The notes under the pieces were generated by a model. It was not told the DNA's origin. It was given only the letters and a program-made list of their open reading frames with translations, and did not search any database. Position numbers and translations under genes: made by a program. 64,000 nt of DNA from Microbispora oryzae (GTDB lineage Bacteria > Actinomycetota > Actinomycetes > Streptosporangiales > Streptosporangiaceae). Location of the stretch: positions 1 through 64,000 of the forward strand of contig NZ_JAFCNB010000017.1 in NCBI RefSeq assembly GCF_017896165.1, read 5' to 3'. Position 1 is the first letter of the stretch. Every line of letters starts with the position of its first letter. Shown piece after piece: positions 19,920-29,182 of the stretch.

Positions 19920-20671
19920 TGGGTTACAAGGCGAAGTTCCGCGTCTGGCGCGGCGAGGGCGGCGAGGGCCGCCTGGAGGACTTCACGGTCGAGGTGAACG
20001 AGGGCGAGGTCGTCCTCGACGTCATCCACCGACTGCAGGCCACCCAGGCTCCCGACCTCGCGGTCCGCTGGAACTGCAAGGCCGGCAAGTGCGGGTCGTG
20101 CTCGATGGAGATCAACGGCAGGCCGCGGCTCGGCTGCATGACCCGGATGTCGACGTTCGAGGAGAGCGAGACCATCACGGTCACGCCGATGCGGACCTTC
20201 CCGGTCATCAAGGACCTCGTCACCGACGTGTCGTTCAACTACAAGAAGGCACGCGAGATCCCCTCGTTCACGCCGCCGAGCGACGTCAAGCCGGGCGAGT
20301 ACCGGATGCAGCAGATCGACGTCGAGCGGTCGCAGGAGTTCCGCAAGTGCATCGAGTGCTTCATGTGCCAGAACGTCTGTCACGTGATCCGCGATCACGA
20401 GGAGAACAAGCAGTCCTTCGCCGGGCCCCGCTTCCTCATGCGGATCGCCGAGCTCGACATGCACCCGTACGACGTGGCGGACCGCAAGGAGAGCGCGCAG
20501 GAGGAGCACGGCCTCGGCTACTGCAACATCACCAAGTGCTGCACCGAGGTCTGCCCCGAACACATCAAGATCACTGACAACGCGCTGATCCCGATGAAGG
20601 AGCGCGTCGTCGACCGGAAGTACGACCCGCTGGTCTGGCTCGGCTCCAAGATCTTCAAGCGGTCGAGCTGA
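19919..20671 (+). CDS. sdhB: Succinate dehydrogenase/fumarate reductase iron-sulfur subunit (SDH locus 2)
   Basis: This is a 250-residue protein. The [2Fe-2S] motif is CKAGKCGSCSMEINGRPRLGC; cluster motifs CIECFMCQNVC and CCTEVCP follow. The second half departs from the canonical spacing and resembles the fumarate-reductase-like SDHs of Streptomyces (the SCO5105-5107 type, from memory). The start ATG shares its A with the sdhA stop and has AAGGAG seven bases upstream. It is the last gene of the operon and is followed by a strong hairpin terminator. Confidence 0.94.
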   Translation: MGYKAKFRVWRGEGGEGRLEDFTVEVNEGEVVLDVIHRLQATQAPDLAVRWNCKAGKCGSCSMEINGRPRLGCMTRMSTFEESETITVTPMRTFPVIKDLVTDVSFNYKKAREIPSFTPPSDVKPGEYRMQQIDVERSQEFRKCIECFMCQNVCHVIRDHEENKQSFAGPRFLMRIAELDMHPYDVADRKESAQEEHGLGYCNITKCCTEVCPEHIKITDNALIPMKERVVDRKYDPLVWLGSKIFKRSS

Positions 20672-20684
20672 CCGTCGTCCGAGG

Positions 20685-20712
20685 GCGCCGGCCGGGACCT
20701 TCCGGCCGGCGC
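20685..20712 (+). terminator. Intrinsic terminator after SDH locus 2
   Basis: A perfect 11-bp stem (GCGCCGGCCGG, 20685-20695, with 20702-20712), a 6-base loop and a TTCTTC tail start 13 bases after the sdhB stop. Confidence 0.85.
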
Positions 20713-20772
20713 TTCTTCATGTCGGGATGATTGGCCCGGAACCGCCCCGGACAGCGCGTCCGGGGACGGGTC

Positions 20773-21897
20773 TCAGGACTGGCCGGTGGCCGGCGGGTCG
20801 CCGGGCAGCGGATAGGGAAGCGTGCGGTCGGACGCGGGCGGCTGGGGAGCCGCCGCCTCACTCCAGGCGCCGGGCTGCGGCTCGCCGACCGCGGGGCCCC
20901 ACACGTCCGGCCCGGCGTCCCCGCCCTGGGGAGCGGCCTCCGCCGGAGGAACGCCCGGCATCTGGGCCTGAGGCATCTGAACGTGCATCTGGCTCGGGTC
21001 CATCATCGGGTAGCCGGGCTGGCCGTACGCCACCGGATATCCGTACGGAGCCGCGGGGTACCCGTACGGCTGGGGCGGGTAGCCCACGGCGTACGGCTGG
21101 ACCGGCATGAGACCGACCATGTGCCCGTAGCCGGGCGCCGGGTAGCCGGCGGGAACCGCCTCAGGAGTCCCGGGAGCACCGGGGACGGCGCCCGGGGCCG
21201 CCGGGGCCGAACGCGGTCCGGCCCGCCCGACGGCGGCGGCGTGGGCCATGCGACGCAGCCGGCCTTCGAGGATGAACCAGGCCAGCAGCGCGATCCCGAC
21301 GAACAGGGCGGCCGGGATCGCGAGCTTCTGGCTCAGCCCCGCCTTGTCGAACTCGGCGGCACTGCGGATCTCGATCGGCGCGGATCCGGGATCCGGCTCC
21401 TCGAACGACGGGGTCGGCGACGGCCCCGCCGGAGCCGGGGTCGGGTCGACGGGGGCCAGGGACACGCCGCCGTCCGCGTCCGGCGTCGTGCCGCCGGGCG
21501 AGAGGTCGACGTTCGGGACGGTCGCCTGGGTCGTCGGCAGCGTCTGCGTCGGCTGGTTGTTCGTGTTGTTCGCGCCGTTCGTGCCGCTCGTGTCCGCCGG
21601 AGGATTCTCGACGGCCTTCGACGGCGTCTTGGAGGCGGACGCGTGCGGCGAGGCGGTCCGGGACGGGGTCGGGGTGACCGTGACGGTCTTCGTCACCACG
21701 GGGTCGCTCGTCGGAGTGGGCGTCTGGGTGACCGTCACCGTGACCACGGGATCGCAGTCCTGCCCCAGCGCCGGATCACACGGATCGACGGGATCGGCGT
21801 TCGCGCCGATGATCGGGCTCACGACCACCAGGGCCAGCGTCGCTATCGCCACCGAGGCCGCCGCGGAGGACGCGGCTCGTAGATACGCCCGTCGCAT
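20773..21897 (-). CDS. Secreted/membrane protein with Thr/Pro stalk and Pro/Tyr-rich tail, unknown function
   Basis: This 374-residue protein has a signal peptide or anchor at residues 8-33, then a Thr/Ser/Pro-rich region (35-175) typical of a cell-wall stalk. A transmembrane helix spans 192-210, followed by Arg-rich residues and a long Pro/Gly/Tyr/Met-rich cytoplasmic tail. I know no family for it. It is the last minus-strand gene after the Tcp-like operon, 90 bases behind the Nudix gene, so it may be a surface component of that machine or an independent gene. The ATG at 21897 is preferred over 21921 because GGAGG lies at proper spacing. An AGACT-AA-AGTCT inverted repeat sits upstream, near 21932-21943. 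Confidence 0.7.
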   Translation of the reverse strand: MRRAYLRAASSAAASVAIATLALVVVSPIIGANADPVDPCDPALGQDCDPVVTVTVTQTPTPTSDPVVTKTVTVTPTPSRTASPHASASKTPSKAVENPPADTSGTNGANNTNNQPTQTLPTTQATVPNVDLSPGGTTPDADGGVSLAPVDPTPAPAGPSPTPSFEEPDPGSAPIEIRSAAEFDKAGLSQKLAIPAALFVGIALLAWFILEGRLRRMAHAAAVGRAGPRSAPAAPGAVPGAPGTPEAVPAGYPAPGYGHMVGLMPVQPYAVGYPPQPYGYPAAPYGYPVAYGQPGYPMMDPSQMHVQMPQAQMPGVPPAEAAPQGGDAGPDVWGPAVGEPQPGAWSEAAAPQPPASDRTLPYPLPGDPPATGQS

Positions 21898-21987
21898 CAA
21901 CGCTGCCTCCACCGTACGCATGCCATCGAGGGTCAGACTAAAGTCTAGTAGTGGTCGATAACTAGCAAAGACCGATATCGCCCCGTC

Positions 21988-22386
21988 TTAGCCGTTATTC
22001 CGTAGGATCTTCTCGATCGCGGCGACCACCGGCAGGTCGGCGGACAGCCAGGGCACGTCGTAGAGCTCGTCCGGGGCCAGCCAGCGCAGCGCGAGGTGCT
22101 CGACCGGCTCGGGAATCCCCGCGCGAACGGCCGCCAGCCAGACCCTCATCACGTAGCCGTTGTCGAGCGGCCAGTCTCCGCCGACCCGCTCCCCCGGCGC
22201 GATCCGCACACCGAGCTCCTCCACGCACTCGCGGACGAGCGCGTCGCGCTCGGTCTCGCCCGGCTCGACCTTGCCGCCGGGGAACTCCCAGCGGCCCCTC
22301 AGCTCCGCGGGCCGCGACCGCTGCGCCGCCAGCAGGCGGCCGTCCTCGACGATCGCCGCCCCAACCACCAACCGCACCGGCTCCAT
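21988..22386 (-). CDS. Nudix hydrolase, MutT/8-oxo-dGTPase-like
   Basis: This 132-residue protein has a complete Nudix box (GKVEPGETERDALVRECVEELGV, about residues 38-60: G-x5-E-x7-R-E-x2-E-E-x-G) and the preceding LRGRWEFPGG typical of MutT-like (deoxy)nucleoside triphosphatases. Sanitising of oxidised nucleotides is the likely role. The start is six bases after the stop of the P60 hydrolase gene, without a strong ribosome site, so it is probably translated by coupling as part of the secretion operon. Such a gene is not part of known Tcp systems. Confidence 0.9.
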   Translation of the reverse strand: MEPVRLVVGAAIVEDGRLLAAQRSRPAELRGRWEFPGGKVEPGETERDALVRECVEELGVRIAPGERVGGDWPLDNGYVMRVWLAAVRAGIPEPVEHLALRWLAPDELYDVPWLSADLPVVAAIEKILRNNG

Positions 22387-22392
22387 GGTGGT

Positions 22393-23499
22393 CTACGTTA
22401 GGGCGCGCTTGAGCTGGGCGAGCACGGCCTCGTTCTCCAGCGGCCGGGTGAATCCGACGATGTTGGGCCGGTCGCGATACGTCGAGATCTTGATGGGCCC
22501 GCACCGGGTGCACCGCGCCTCGATCATCTTGCCCGGCGACACGATCATGCCGACGTGCCCGGGATGGCCGGCCGACGTGCCCGGCCCTGCGTTGAAGAAG
22601 ACCAGGTCGCCCGGCTGCTCGCTGCCCTGGGCGACCACGACGCCGAAGGGGAACTGGCCGAACGTCGTCCGCGGGATCGACAGCCCCGCGTTCCGGTAGG
22701 CCATGTAGATGATGCCCGAGCAGTCGAAGGCGTCGGGGCCGGTCCCACCCCACCGGTACGGCTTGCCGCGCTGCGCCAGCGCGTATTCGAGGATCTTACG
22801 GACCACGTCGTCCGGCGCCGACGCCACGTACGCGGAGTCGCAGGCCGGGTCGGCCTCGGCCGGCAGCGCGATCTGGCCGGAGCCCGCGTAGCGGCGGGCG
22901 ATGTCGAGGACCTGGTCGACGTACCAGGTGGCCCGGTTGTAGACGAAGATCGCCCTGGAGAGGTCGTCCGGGGCGCCGTTGCGCTTGAGCATCTTCGCCG
23001 CGCCGAGGATCGCGTCGGCCGGGTCGTAGATGTCGCCGTAGCCGTCGCCGTCGCCGTCGGAGGCGTAGCCGTTGATCCCCGGCTCGATCTTGATCTTGGT
23101 GCTGCCGCCCCACGTGCTCACGAGGAACTGCATCGGACCGGCCGCGCCCGCGTAGTTGGTGCCGCTCCGCACGCCCGGCAGCGAGGAACGGCCGTGGTCG
23201 GTCTCCCGCTTGCCGATCGCGGCCAGGACGTTCCACTGCACGCCGATCTGCGCGCCGAACTTCTGATAGAGCCGCAGGTAGTCGTCCGGGATGTCGGTGC
23301 GCGCCGTCTCCGACGCGCCCGTCACGGTCGCCGCCTCCGCGCAGTCCTGCGCGGAGCCGCCGCCCAGCAGGAGCGACGGCGGCGGGCTCATCAGGATGAT
23401 CGAACCGAGCAACGTCATCGGCACGAGGACGGCGAGGGCGATGGCCAGGCCCCGCCAGGATCGGCCGCCCGCGGCGGCCCCGCGCGGCGGTGCGGTCAC
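22393..23499 (-). CDS. Peptidoglycan hydrolase: SLT-like + NlpC/P60 (TcpG-like, T4SS)
   Basis: This is a 368-residue protein. A membrane anchor or signal spans residues 17-45. A lytic-transglycosylase-like domain covers about 70-200 (catalytic Glu99 in GKRETDHG, then GPMQF at 121-125). An NlpC/P60 endopeptidase domain covers about 232-360 with Cys260 in FDCSG and His315 in GHPGHVGM. This two-domain design is that of TcpG of pCW3 and Orf14 of Tn916, which opens the wall for a conjugation apparatus. It starts with GTG overlapping the upstream stop (GTGA). Confidence 0.9.
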   Translation of the reverse strand: MTAPPRGAAAGGRSWRGLAIALAVLVPMTLLGSIILMSPPPSLLLGGGSAQDCAEAATVTGASETARTDIPDDYLRLYQKFGAQIGVQWNVLAAIGKRETDHGRSSLPGVRSGTNYAGAAGPMQFLVSTWGGSTKIKIEPGINGYASDGDGDGYGDIYDPADAILGAAKMLKRNGAPDDLSRAIFVYNRATWYVDQVLDIARRYAGSGQIALPAEADPACDSAYVASAPDDVVRKILEYALAQRGKPYRWGGTGPDAFDCSGIIYMAYRNAGLSIPRTTFGQFPFGVVVAQGSEQPGDLVFFNAGPGTSAGHPGHVGMIVSPGKMIEARCTRCGPIKISTYRDRPNIVGFTRPLENEAVLAQLKRALT

Positions 23500-24134
23500 G
23501 GCTCGGTGTCCCCGTCCTGCCCGTCGGCGGCGAGTTGCAGGTCGTAGACCCGCCAGTCGGAGCCCATCTTGATCACGGTCACGGCGTACTGCTCGTTCTT
23601 GTCCTGCTCGCCGTTCCGGCTGGTGACGTGCCTGACCGAGTCGACGACGAAGATCACCTGACTGGCGCTGACGTCGCGGATCGTCGCCACCTTCGCCGTG
23701 GCACGCGAGACCACCTGGTCGGTGCGGTTCTGGTTGACCGTGGCCGGGTCCGTCATCGCTCGGGTGAGCTGCGCGCCGAACTCGTCGGTCGCGAACCCCT
23801 TCAGCCGGTTCGCGACCGCCGCGGGATCCTCGCCGTACTGGAAGGTCCCGTACGACGCGGTGAACCGGCGGGCCAGATCGGCCGCCGCGCCGAGCTCCTC
23901 CCGTGACAGCGGGAGGTACGCGTAGACGTCGAACGTCGCCGGGGTGGTGGCCACCTGGCTCGGCACCGGGGCGGCCGCCTGCGCCGCCGCGGGCGACGAC
24001 GTCTCGGCCGGCTGCCCCGCCTGGTCGTCGCCGCTGGACGGGCTCATGGTGAGATACAGGCCCACGACGGCGAGCACCACGACGGCGCCCGCGAAGGCGA
24101 GTGCCTTCCCCCGGTCTCCACTGCCGCCGCTCAT
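23496..24134 (-). CDS. Single-pass membrane protein with NTF2-like domain, T4SS accessory
   Basis: This is a 212-residue protein. A short cytoplasmic N-terminus precedes one membrane helix (about 12-31), an Ala/Pro/Ser linker, then a compact domain from about residue 70 to the end with alternating strands (ATAKVATIRDVSASQVIFVV … YAVTVIKMGSDWRVYDLQL). This looks like the NTF2/VirB8-like fold also found in TcpC. It sits between the VirB6-like and hydrolase genes, so it is probably a periplasmic-side scaffold. No named family recognised. Confidence 0.65.
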   Translation of the reverse strand: MSGGSGDRGKALAFAGAVVVLAVVGLYLTMSPSSGDDQAGQPAETSSPAAAQAAAPVPSQVATTPATFDVYAYLPLSREELGAAADLARRFTASYGTFQYGEDPAAVANRLKGFATDEFGAQLTRAMTDPATVNQNRTDQVVSRATAKVATIRDVSASQVIFVVDSVRHVTSRNGEQDKNEQYAVTVIKMGSDWRVYDLQLAADGQDGDTEP

Positions 24135-24185
24135 GATGTGGTCATCCCGCCGTCACTCCAGAAACTCCGGGGAACTCAGAACCGA

Positions 24186-26708
24186 TCAGTCGCCGTCGCG
24201 GTCGGACGGCCGGGCCCAGAAGGGCGCGCCGGAGCCGCCGCCGCGTCCGCCGTCCCCGCGGCTGGGCAGCCACAGCGGAGGAGCCTCAGATCGCGGCCGG
24301 CTGGACGAGCCGCCGTCCCGCGCCGGAGCCGGCCGGGACCGGCCGGAGCCCTCCTGCCGCCGCGACGAGCCGCCGGACGAGCCCCGTGAGGAGCCGCCTG
24401 ACGAGCCGCCGGAGGAGCGGGAGCCGCCGCCGAACAGACCGCCGCCGGAGGAACCGGACGAGCCCGAGGAACCCGCTGAGCCGCGCGAGCCGAAGAACCC
24501 GCCGGACGAGCCCCCTGACGAACCGCCTGACGAGCCCCCGGACCGGCGCGAGCCGCCGCCGAAGAAGCCGCCGCCCGACCCGGACGAGGACGGCCGGGAG
24601 GCCCAGCCGCCGGAACGACCGCTGAACCAGCCACCGCCGGGCGCCGGGGCGGCCCCGCCGGAGGACGGGCGCGGCTGCGGCGGGGCCGCGGCCGGGCCGG
24701 ACCGGACAGCGGGAGCGGCCTGCGCGGCCGGGGCGCCGGCACCGACGCGCGGAGCGGGCCCGGACGGCACGGCGGGCGTGGCGCCGGAGGCGCGCACGGC
24801 ACCGGCGGGCGCGGCGGGAACGCGGGCACCGGCAGCCGGACGGGGAGCGGGCACCGGCCGCACCCCGGAGAGCTTCAACGGGGGCGCCGACCCGGGACGC
24901 GGGGCGGCCACCCCGGCCTTGCGGCGACCGGCCGACTGTCCGTCGGTCTCCAGCGGCACCGGCTGGGCACCGCCGCGGGCTCCCGCCGCCCCCGCGGCGG
25001 CCGGCGAGCCTTCCTCCCCCCTGACCCGGCCCTGGGCGACGGTCGAGGCCGCCGCGGCGGCCGCGCCTCCGGAGGCCGCGAGGGCGGCCGCGCCGAGGAC
25101 GGGTTCCGCCTTGCGCAGCCCCCAACGGGCGGCCCTCGCCGCCGCGACCGGCGGCAGCGCGTTGGCCGCGCGCGAGAGTGTGGGCGCGGTGGCGGCCTCA
25201 CCCAGCATCCGGGTGGCGAGCGTGTGACCGTCCATCGAGGCGAACAGGTGCTGGAACGGCCGCCGGTAGAAGAAGACGGCGATCGTGAGCAGGGCCATGA
25301 ACAGGATCTGCATGCCCCACGGCAGGGCCGTCGAGATGATCAGGGCGTAGCCATACACCAGGATGCCGAGCACGAGGGCGAGCACGGCCTGGCGGAGCAG
25401 GGTGCCGACCAGCATCTCCACCCAGCGCAGGGCGATGATGCGGCCGGAGCCGGGATGCACGCCGATCAGCAGGAAGACCGGGCCCAGCATCAGCAGCAGC
25501 AGGAAACCGACCTTGAGCACGAGCAGCGACACGGCGACCAGGAAGATCAATAAGCCGGCCACCATGGCGGCGATGAACGCGCCGATCGCGATGCCGAGAC
25601 GGCTGGTCCAGTCCTTGCCCTGGAGGAGATAGAAGATCGAGGTGTTCTGCAGCGGCTTGACGATCTGGTCCTCGAACTGCGTCTGGTGACTGTTCCCGTT
25701 CGGCACCTGCCCGGCGGCCTGCTCGGTCACGTCGATGGCCTGGAGCCCGAGCAGCTTGGCCCCGAAGTCGCGGACGACCGGGGCGTTCGGGTCGGCCGTG
25801 GCGAACTCCCCCATCAGCCACGGCTTGCAGACGAGGGTCGACCACAGGGCGTCGGCGTTCTGGTCGACTCCCGGGATGCCGGTCCTGCCGTATCCGCCCG
25901 CCTTGACCTTGGGGCTCGCGTCGTCCTTGAGAGGCAGGCACGAGGCGCCGCCGGCGCCGGGCAGGCCGGAGAACGCGGAGTTGACGACCTCGCCCGTCTT
26001 GTCGGTGACCAGCTTGCCCAGCCCGGTGAAGTCGCCGGGACGGCTGAAGAACCAGGTGGCCACGGTGACCGCCAGCACCATCCAGATGATGCCCTCGGTC
26101 GTGGTCGTGGCCCGCTTGCGGATCAACCCGAACCAGGCCAGCCAGATCGCGCCCAGGATGACGATCGGCCGCAGGTAGGGCCAGTACATCGCGTTGGCCA
26201 GGTTGGTCACGACGTCGTCGGCCACGTCCTTGATCGGCTGGATCGGCCCCTCGGTGGCCGCCGCCTGGTACGTGCTGATCGTGAGCCGGTCGACCGCCTT
26301 GGCCCAGGAGAAGACCGTGTTGGCCCACGCGTTCCCGAGCACCGCCGTGACGTCCGAGCAGCCCAGGTCGTACGTGTGCCAGAACTGGCCCGCCATGCCA
26401 TAGCGGTCGTAGTTGGTGAGCGGCTCCGTGCGCGGCGCCGCCGCGCCGTTGCCGGGGGCGGCCACGGCCGTCGCGCCGTCCGCGGGCGGCGGCTGGACCA
26501 GGCCGTCGACCCCGCCGCCCACCACCTCGGGGGCGAGATCGGACGACAGATCGCATGGCCCCACCGCGTTGGCGGACCCGGACGGGAAGACCAGGGGCAG
26601 CGTCGCGAACGCCGCGAACGCCACGAGCAGCAGGGCGACCCTGCGCCACACCCTCCCAGGCCTCCTCCGGATCTCACTTCCGGCGGGAACGCTCCTGCGC
26701 ACGCTCAC
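24186..26708 (-). CDS. VirB6/TcpH-like polytopic membrane protein with Ser/Gly-rich tail
   Basis: This is an 840-residue protein. A signal-like helix (25-48) is followed by an extracellular segment with paired Cys residues, then about six to eight hydrophobic helices up to about residue 500, matching the topology of VirB6/TrbL/TcpH channel proteins. The last 300 residues are low-complexity, first Ala/Pro/Arg, then Gly/Ser runs with repeated SSGG and FFGG units, predicted to be disordered and cytoplasmic. It starts with GTG preceded by GCAGGAGGTG and overlaps the VirB4 stop as GTGA. It is the candidate inner-membrane pore of the secretion machine. Confidence 0.78.
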   Translation of the reverse strand: MSVRRSVPAGSEIRRRPGRVWRRVALLLVAFAAFATLPLVFPSGSANAVGPCDLSSDLAPEVVGGGVDGLVQPPPADGATAVAAPGNGAAAPRTEPLTNYDRYGMAGQFWHTYDLGCSDVTAVLGNAWANTVFSWAKAVDRLTISTYQAAATEGPIQPIKDVADDVVTNLANAMYWPYLRPIVILGAIWLAWFGLIRKRATTTTEGIIWMVLAVTVATWFFSRPGDFTGLGKLVTDKTGEVVNSAFSGLPGAGGASCLPLKDDASPKVKAGGYGRTGIPGVDQNADALWSTLVCKPWLMGEFATADPNAPVVRDFGAKLLGLQAIDVTEQAAGQVPNGNSHQTQFEDQIVKPLQNTSIFYLLQGKDWTSRLGIAIGAFIAAMVAGLLIFLVAVSLLVLKVGFLLLLMLGPVFLLIGVHPGSGRIIALRWVEMLVGTLLRQAVLALVLGILVYGYALIISTALPWGMQILFMALLTIAVFFYRRPFQHLFASMDGHTLATRMLGEAATAPTLSRAANALPPVAAARAARWGLRKAEPVLGAAALAASGGAAAAAASTVAQGRVRGEEGSPAAAGAAGARGGAQPVPLETDGQSAGRRKAGVAAPRPGSAPPLKLSGVRPVPAPRPAAGARVPAAPAGAVRASGATPAVPSGPAPRVGAGAPAAQAAPAVRSGPAAAPPQPRPSSGGAAPAPGGGWFSGRSGGWASRPSSSGSGGGFFGGGSRRSGGSSGGSSGGSSGGFFGSRGSAGSSGSSGSSGGGLFGGGSRSSGGSSGGSSRGSSGGSSRRQEGSGRSRPAPARDGGSSSRPRSEAPPLWLPSRGDGGRGGGSGAPFWARPSDRDGD

Positions 26709-29182
26709 GACCGCACCTCCTGCGCGACCCCCGACCGAGTGGAGCCCCCATCAAGAAGATCATGCACGTTCTCGCCCGGCTTGTCGTGGGTCGGATTCGT
26801 GTCGAGCCAACGCAGCAGCTCCTCCGAAATCAGGTCCACCCCGATACGGCCCGCACGGCCGTCCAGATCCCGGAACACGCACTCCCCGTTGCCCAGGGAG
26901 CGCAGCACGGCCTTGTGTTCCTCGGACGGATCCACGCCGAGCAGTTCCATGACGTGCTCCACCTCGACCCGCTCGGTGGAGCGGAACGCGAAGACCGACG
27001 ACAGACAGTTGGTCACCTGCTCGTTCAGCAGGTCGCCGGCGTTCTGGGAGACCAGCACGAGCGCCGTGTTGCGCGACCGGCCCATCCGGGACACCTCGGG
27101 CACGAGCTTGGCCCCCTCCGGGGTCGACGTGATCGCCCACGCCTCGTCCAGGAAGATCGCCTTGGGGGTGCGCCGGTCGAGCTCGTTCATCAACCGGCGG
27201 GCGAACTGCGAGACCAGATAGAGCAGCGCCACCGACAGCCGCTGCTCGTACGAGTAGTCGTCCCTGGCGGTCATCACGTCCGGCAGGGTGAGCCCGCCCA
27301 GCGTGAAGACCGTGGTCCAGCCCGCCGAGTCGATCTGCTCGCCGCCGGAGGGATCGAAGCAGAGCCGCGCCAGGTGCATCTCCGACATCGACCGCAGCAC
27401 GGCCCCGAGGTTTTTCGACGCCGCGTCGGGCGACTGCTCCAGATGGTCGACGACCTTCCCGAGCGACGGATCGGGCTCGTTCGACACCGCGGCCACCGCC
27501 TGGATCATGGCGGACTCGCGCTCCTCCGACATCCGCGGCAGCAGCAGCCGCAGCGTCTCGGTCGCCATGGTCTTCTTCGCCGCGATGTCGTCGCCGAACG
27601 AGAAGGGGTCGAGCAGGCCGGGCGCGGCCGACCCGAGCGGGATGACCCGCGCCCTCCGGCCGCGCCGCTCCAGCAGCCGCACCAGCGACTCGGCGTCCCC
27701 CTTCGGGTCGATAACAGCGATCGTCACCCCGCGCAGGGCCATCTGGTAGATCAGCAGCAGCGCCAGGGTGGTCTTGCCGCCGCCGGGCTCACCGGTGATC
27801 GCGATGGCGGTGGGCCGGTTGCGGGTCGCGGCCACCAGCGGATCGAAGTGCACGATGCTGCGCGCCCGCCCCAGCGTCTCCCCGACGTACGGGCCGATCC
27901 AGCCGGCGTTCGACTCGTCGACCCGGTCGCCGAGCTCCACTGTCGCCGTCGCCATGCCCCCCGCGATCGTGCGGAGCGGCTGCCGCTGGGCGTACGCGTC
28001 CACCCGGACCCGCTCGCCCGGAAGCGCCTCGCAGAACAGCGAGAACTGGTCGCCGGTGGAGTTAACGACGTCGATGCCGAGGTCGCGGTAGTGCTCCACC
28101 ACCGCCTCGACCCGCTGGACGCAGATCTCCTCGGTCGGCGCGCTCACGCTCAGCCGATGCCAGCCGTACACGAAGGGGAGCCGTTCCTTGGTGATGCCGT
28201 GTTCGAGCATCCGGGCCGCGTCGATCTGCTCGGCCAGCGCGAGCGGCGCCTCCGCGCCCGCCTCGCGGATGTGGATGTCCATGTCGCGGGCGTGCGCCAG
28301 CTTGCGGGCCACGTCCTTGCTCGCCCGCACCGGCGAGATCAGCCGCATCCGGCTGGAGACCTCCACCGGGAACGGAAGCTGGTCGGAGAAGTGCAGCCAC
28401 GGCTCGCCGTCCGGGAACGGCATCAGATCGGGGAAGCGGGCGAACGACAGATGGGCCGTGTACGAGTCTCCCGACGGCTGCTCGATCCGCAGCAGCGACC
28501 TGCCGTTGTGGATCTGCCCCTCGACCAGCGCCTCGATCTCACCCCGGCCCCACTTACGCCGCGGGGTGGCGGACGCCGGAGGCTCCCCGAGCGCCCCGGC
28601 CGCGGCGTGCTGGAACAGCCAGGCGATCTCGGTGGAGGTGGCGTGGCGGGCGTAGAGGGCGCTCGACGCCAGCGCCCGCCCGAGCCGTTCGGCCGCCTCG
28701 GTCCACCGGGCGATCTCCCGCTCGGGCACGTGGTCGTCCTCCAGGCCGAGCGCCTTCTCCCCACGCTGGTAGAACCCGAACAGCTGGGCGAACACGCCGG
28801 TGCCGAGCTGGGCCCCCCTCGGCCCGAGCCGCACACCGAGGTAGACCTCCTTGCTCCAGAAGTCCTTCGCCCAGACGTGCCGGTACATCTCCTCCAGATA
28901 CTCCCGCCAGCCCGGCCCCTCGTCGGAGGTCGCGTTCAGCGCCATCGCCCACTCCGCGGCCGGGTACGCCCGATGCGCGACGCGCAGGTGGACCTCGGCG
29001 TCGGGCATCCGGATCGCGGCGAGCGCGATCGTGATGTTGGTGGCGAGCGCCTCGCGCTCCTCCGGGGTGAGGAACTCGTAACTGACGGTCGGCAGCCGGA
29101 AGTAGGCCCACGCCGCCGAGTCGGCGAGGAGGATGCGATCGTCGAAGTACCGCACCGCCAGGCGACTGCGCGCCCTGCTCAT
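26705..29182 (-). CDS. VirB4-family ATPase of a type IV secretion system (TcpF-like)
   Basis: This is an 825-residue motor. An N-terminal VirB4/TrbE domain is followed by a TraG/HerA-type P-loop domain with Walker A GEPGGGKTT (Lys470), a second motif IAVIDPKGD, Walker B AIFLDEAW (Asp679, Glu680) and a VLVSQNAGDLL arginine-finger region. The ATG at 29182 overlaps the stop of the TcpE-ParA gene (ATGA) and has an excellent AGGAGG; the longer open frame to 29467 is discarded. VirB4 is the most diagnostic T4SS component and energises substrate transport. It is in the middle of the operon. Confidence 0.93.
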   Translation of the reverse strand: MSRARSRLAVRYFDDRILLADSAAWAYFRLPTVSYEFLTPEEREALATNITIALAAIRMPDAEVHLRVAHRAYPAAEWAMALNATSDEGPGWREYLEEMYRHVWAKDFWSKEVYLGVRLGPRGAQLGTGVFAQLFGFYQRGEKALGLEDDHVPEREIARWTEAAERLGRALASSALYARHATSTEIAWLFQHAAAGALGEPPASATPRRKWGRGEIEALVEGQIHNGRSLLRIEQPSGDSYTAHLSFARFPDLMPFPDGEPWLHFSDQLPFPVEVSSRMRLISPVRASKDVARKLAHARDMDIHIREAGAEAPLALAEQIDAARMLEHGITKERLPFVYGWHRLSVSAPTEEICVQRVEAVVEHYRDLGIDVVNSTGDQFSLFCEALPGERVRVDAYAQRQPLRTIAGGMATATVELGDRVDESNAGWIGPYVGETLGRARSIVHFDPLVAATRNRPTAIAITGEPGGGKTTLALLLIYQMALRGVTIAVIDPKGDAESLVRLLERRGRRARVIPLGSAAPGLLDPFSFGDDIAAKKTMATETLRLLLPRMSEERESAMIQAVAAVSNEPDPSLGKVVDHLEQSPDAASKNLGAVLRSMSEMHLARLCFDPSGGEQIDSAGWTTVFTLGGLTLPDVMTARDDYSYEQRLSVALLYLVSQFARRLMNELDRRTPKAIFLDEAWAITSTPEGAKLVPEVSRMGRSRNTALVLVSQNAGDLLNEQVTNCLSSVFAFRSTERVEVEHVMELLGVDPSEEHKAVLRSLGNGECVFRDLDGRAGRIGVDLISEELLRWLDTNPTHDKPGENVHDLLDGGSTRSGVAQEVRS

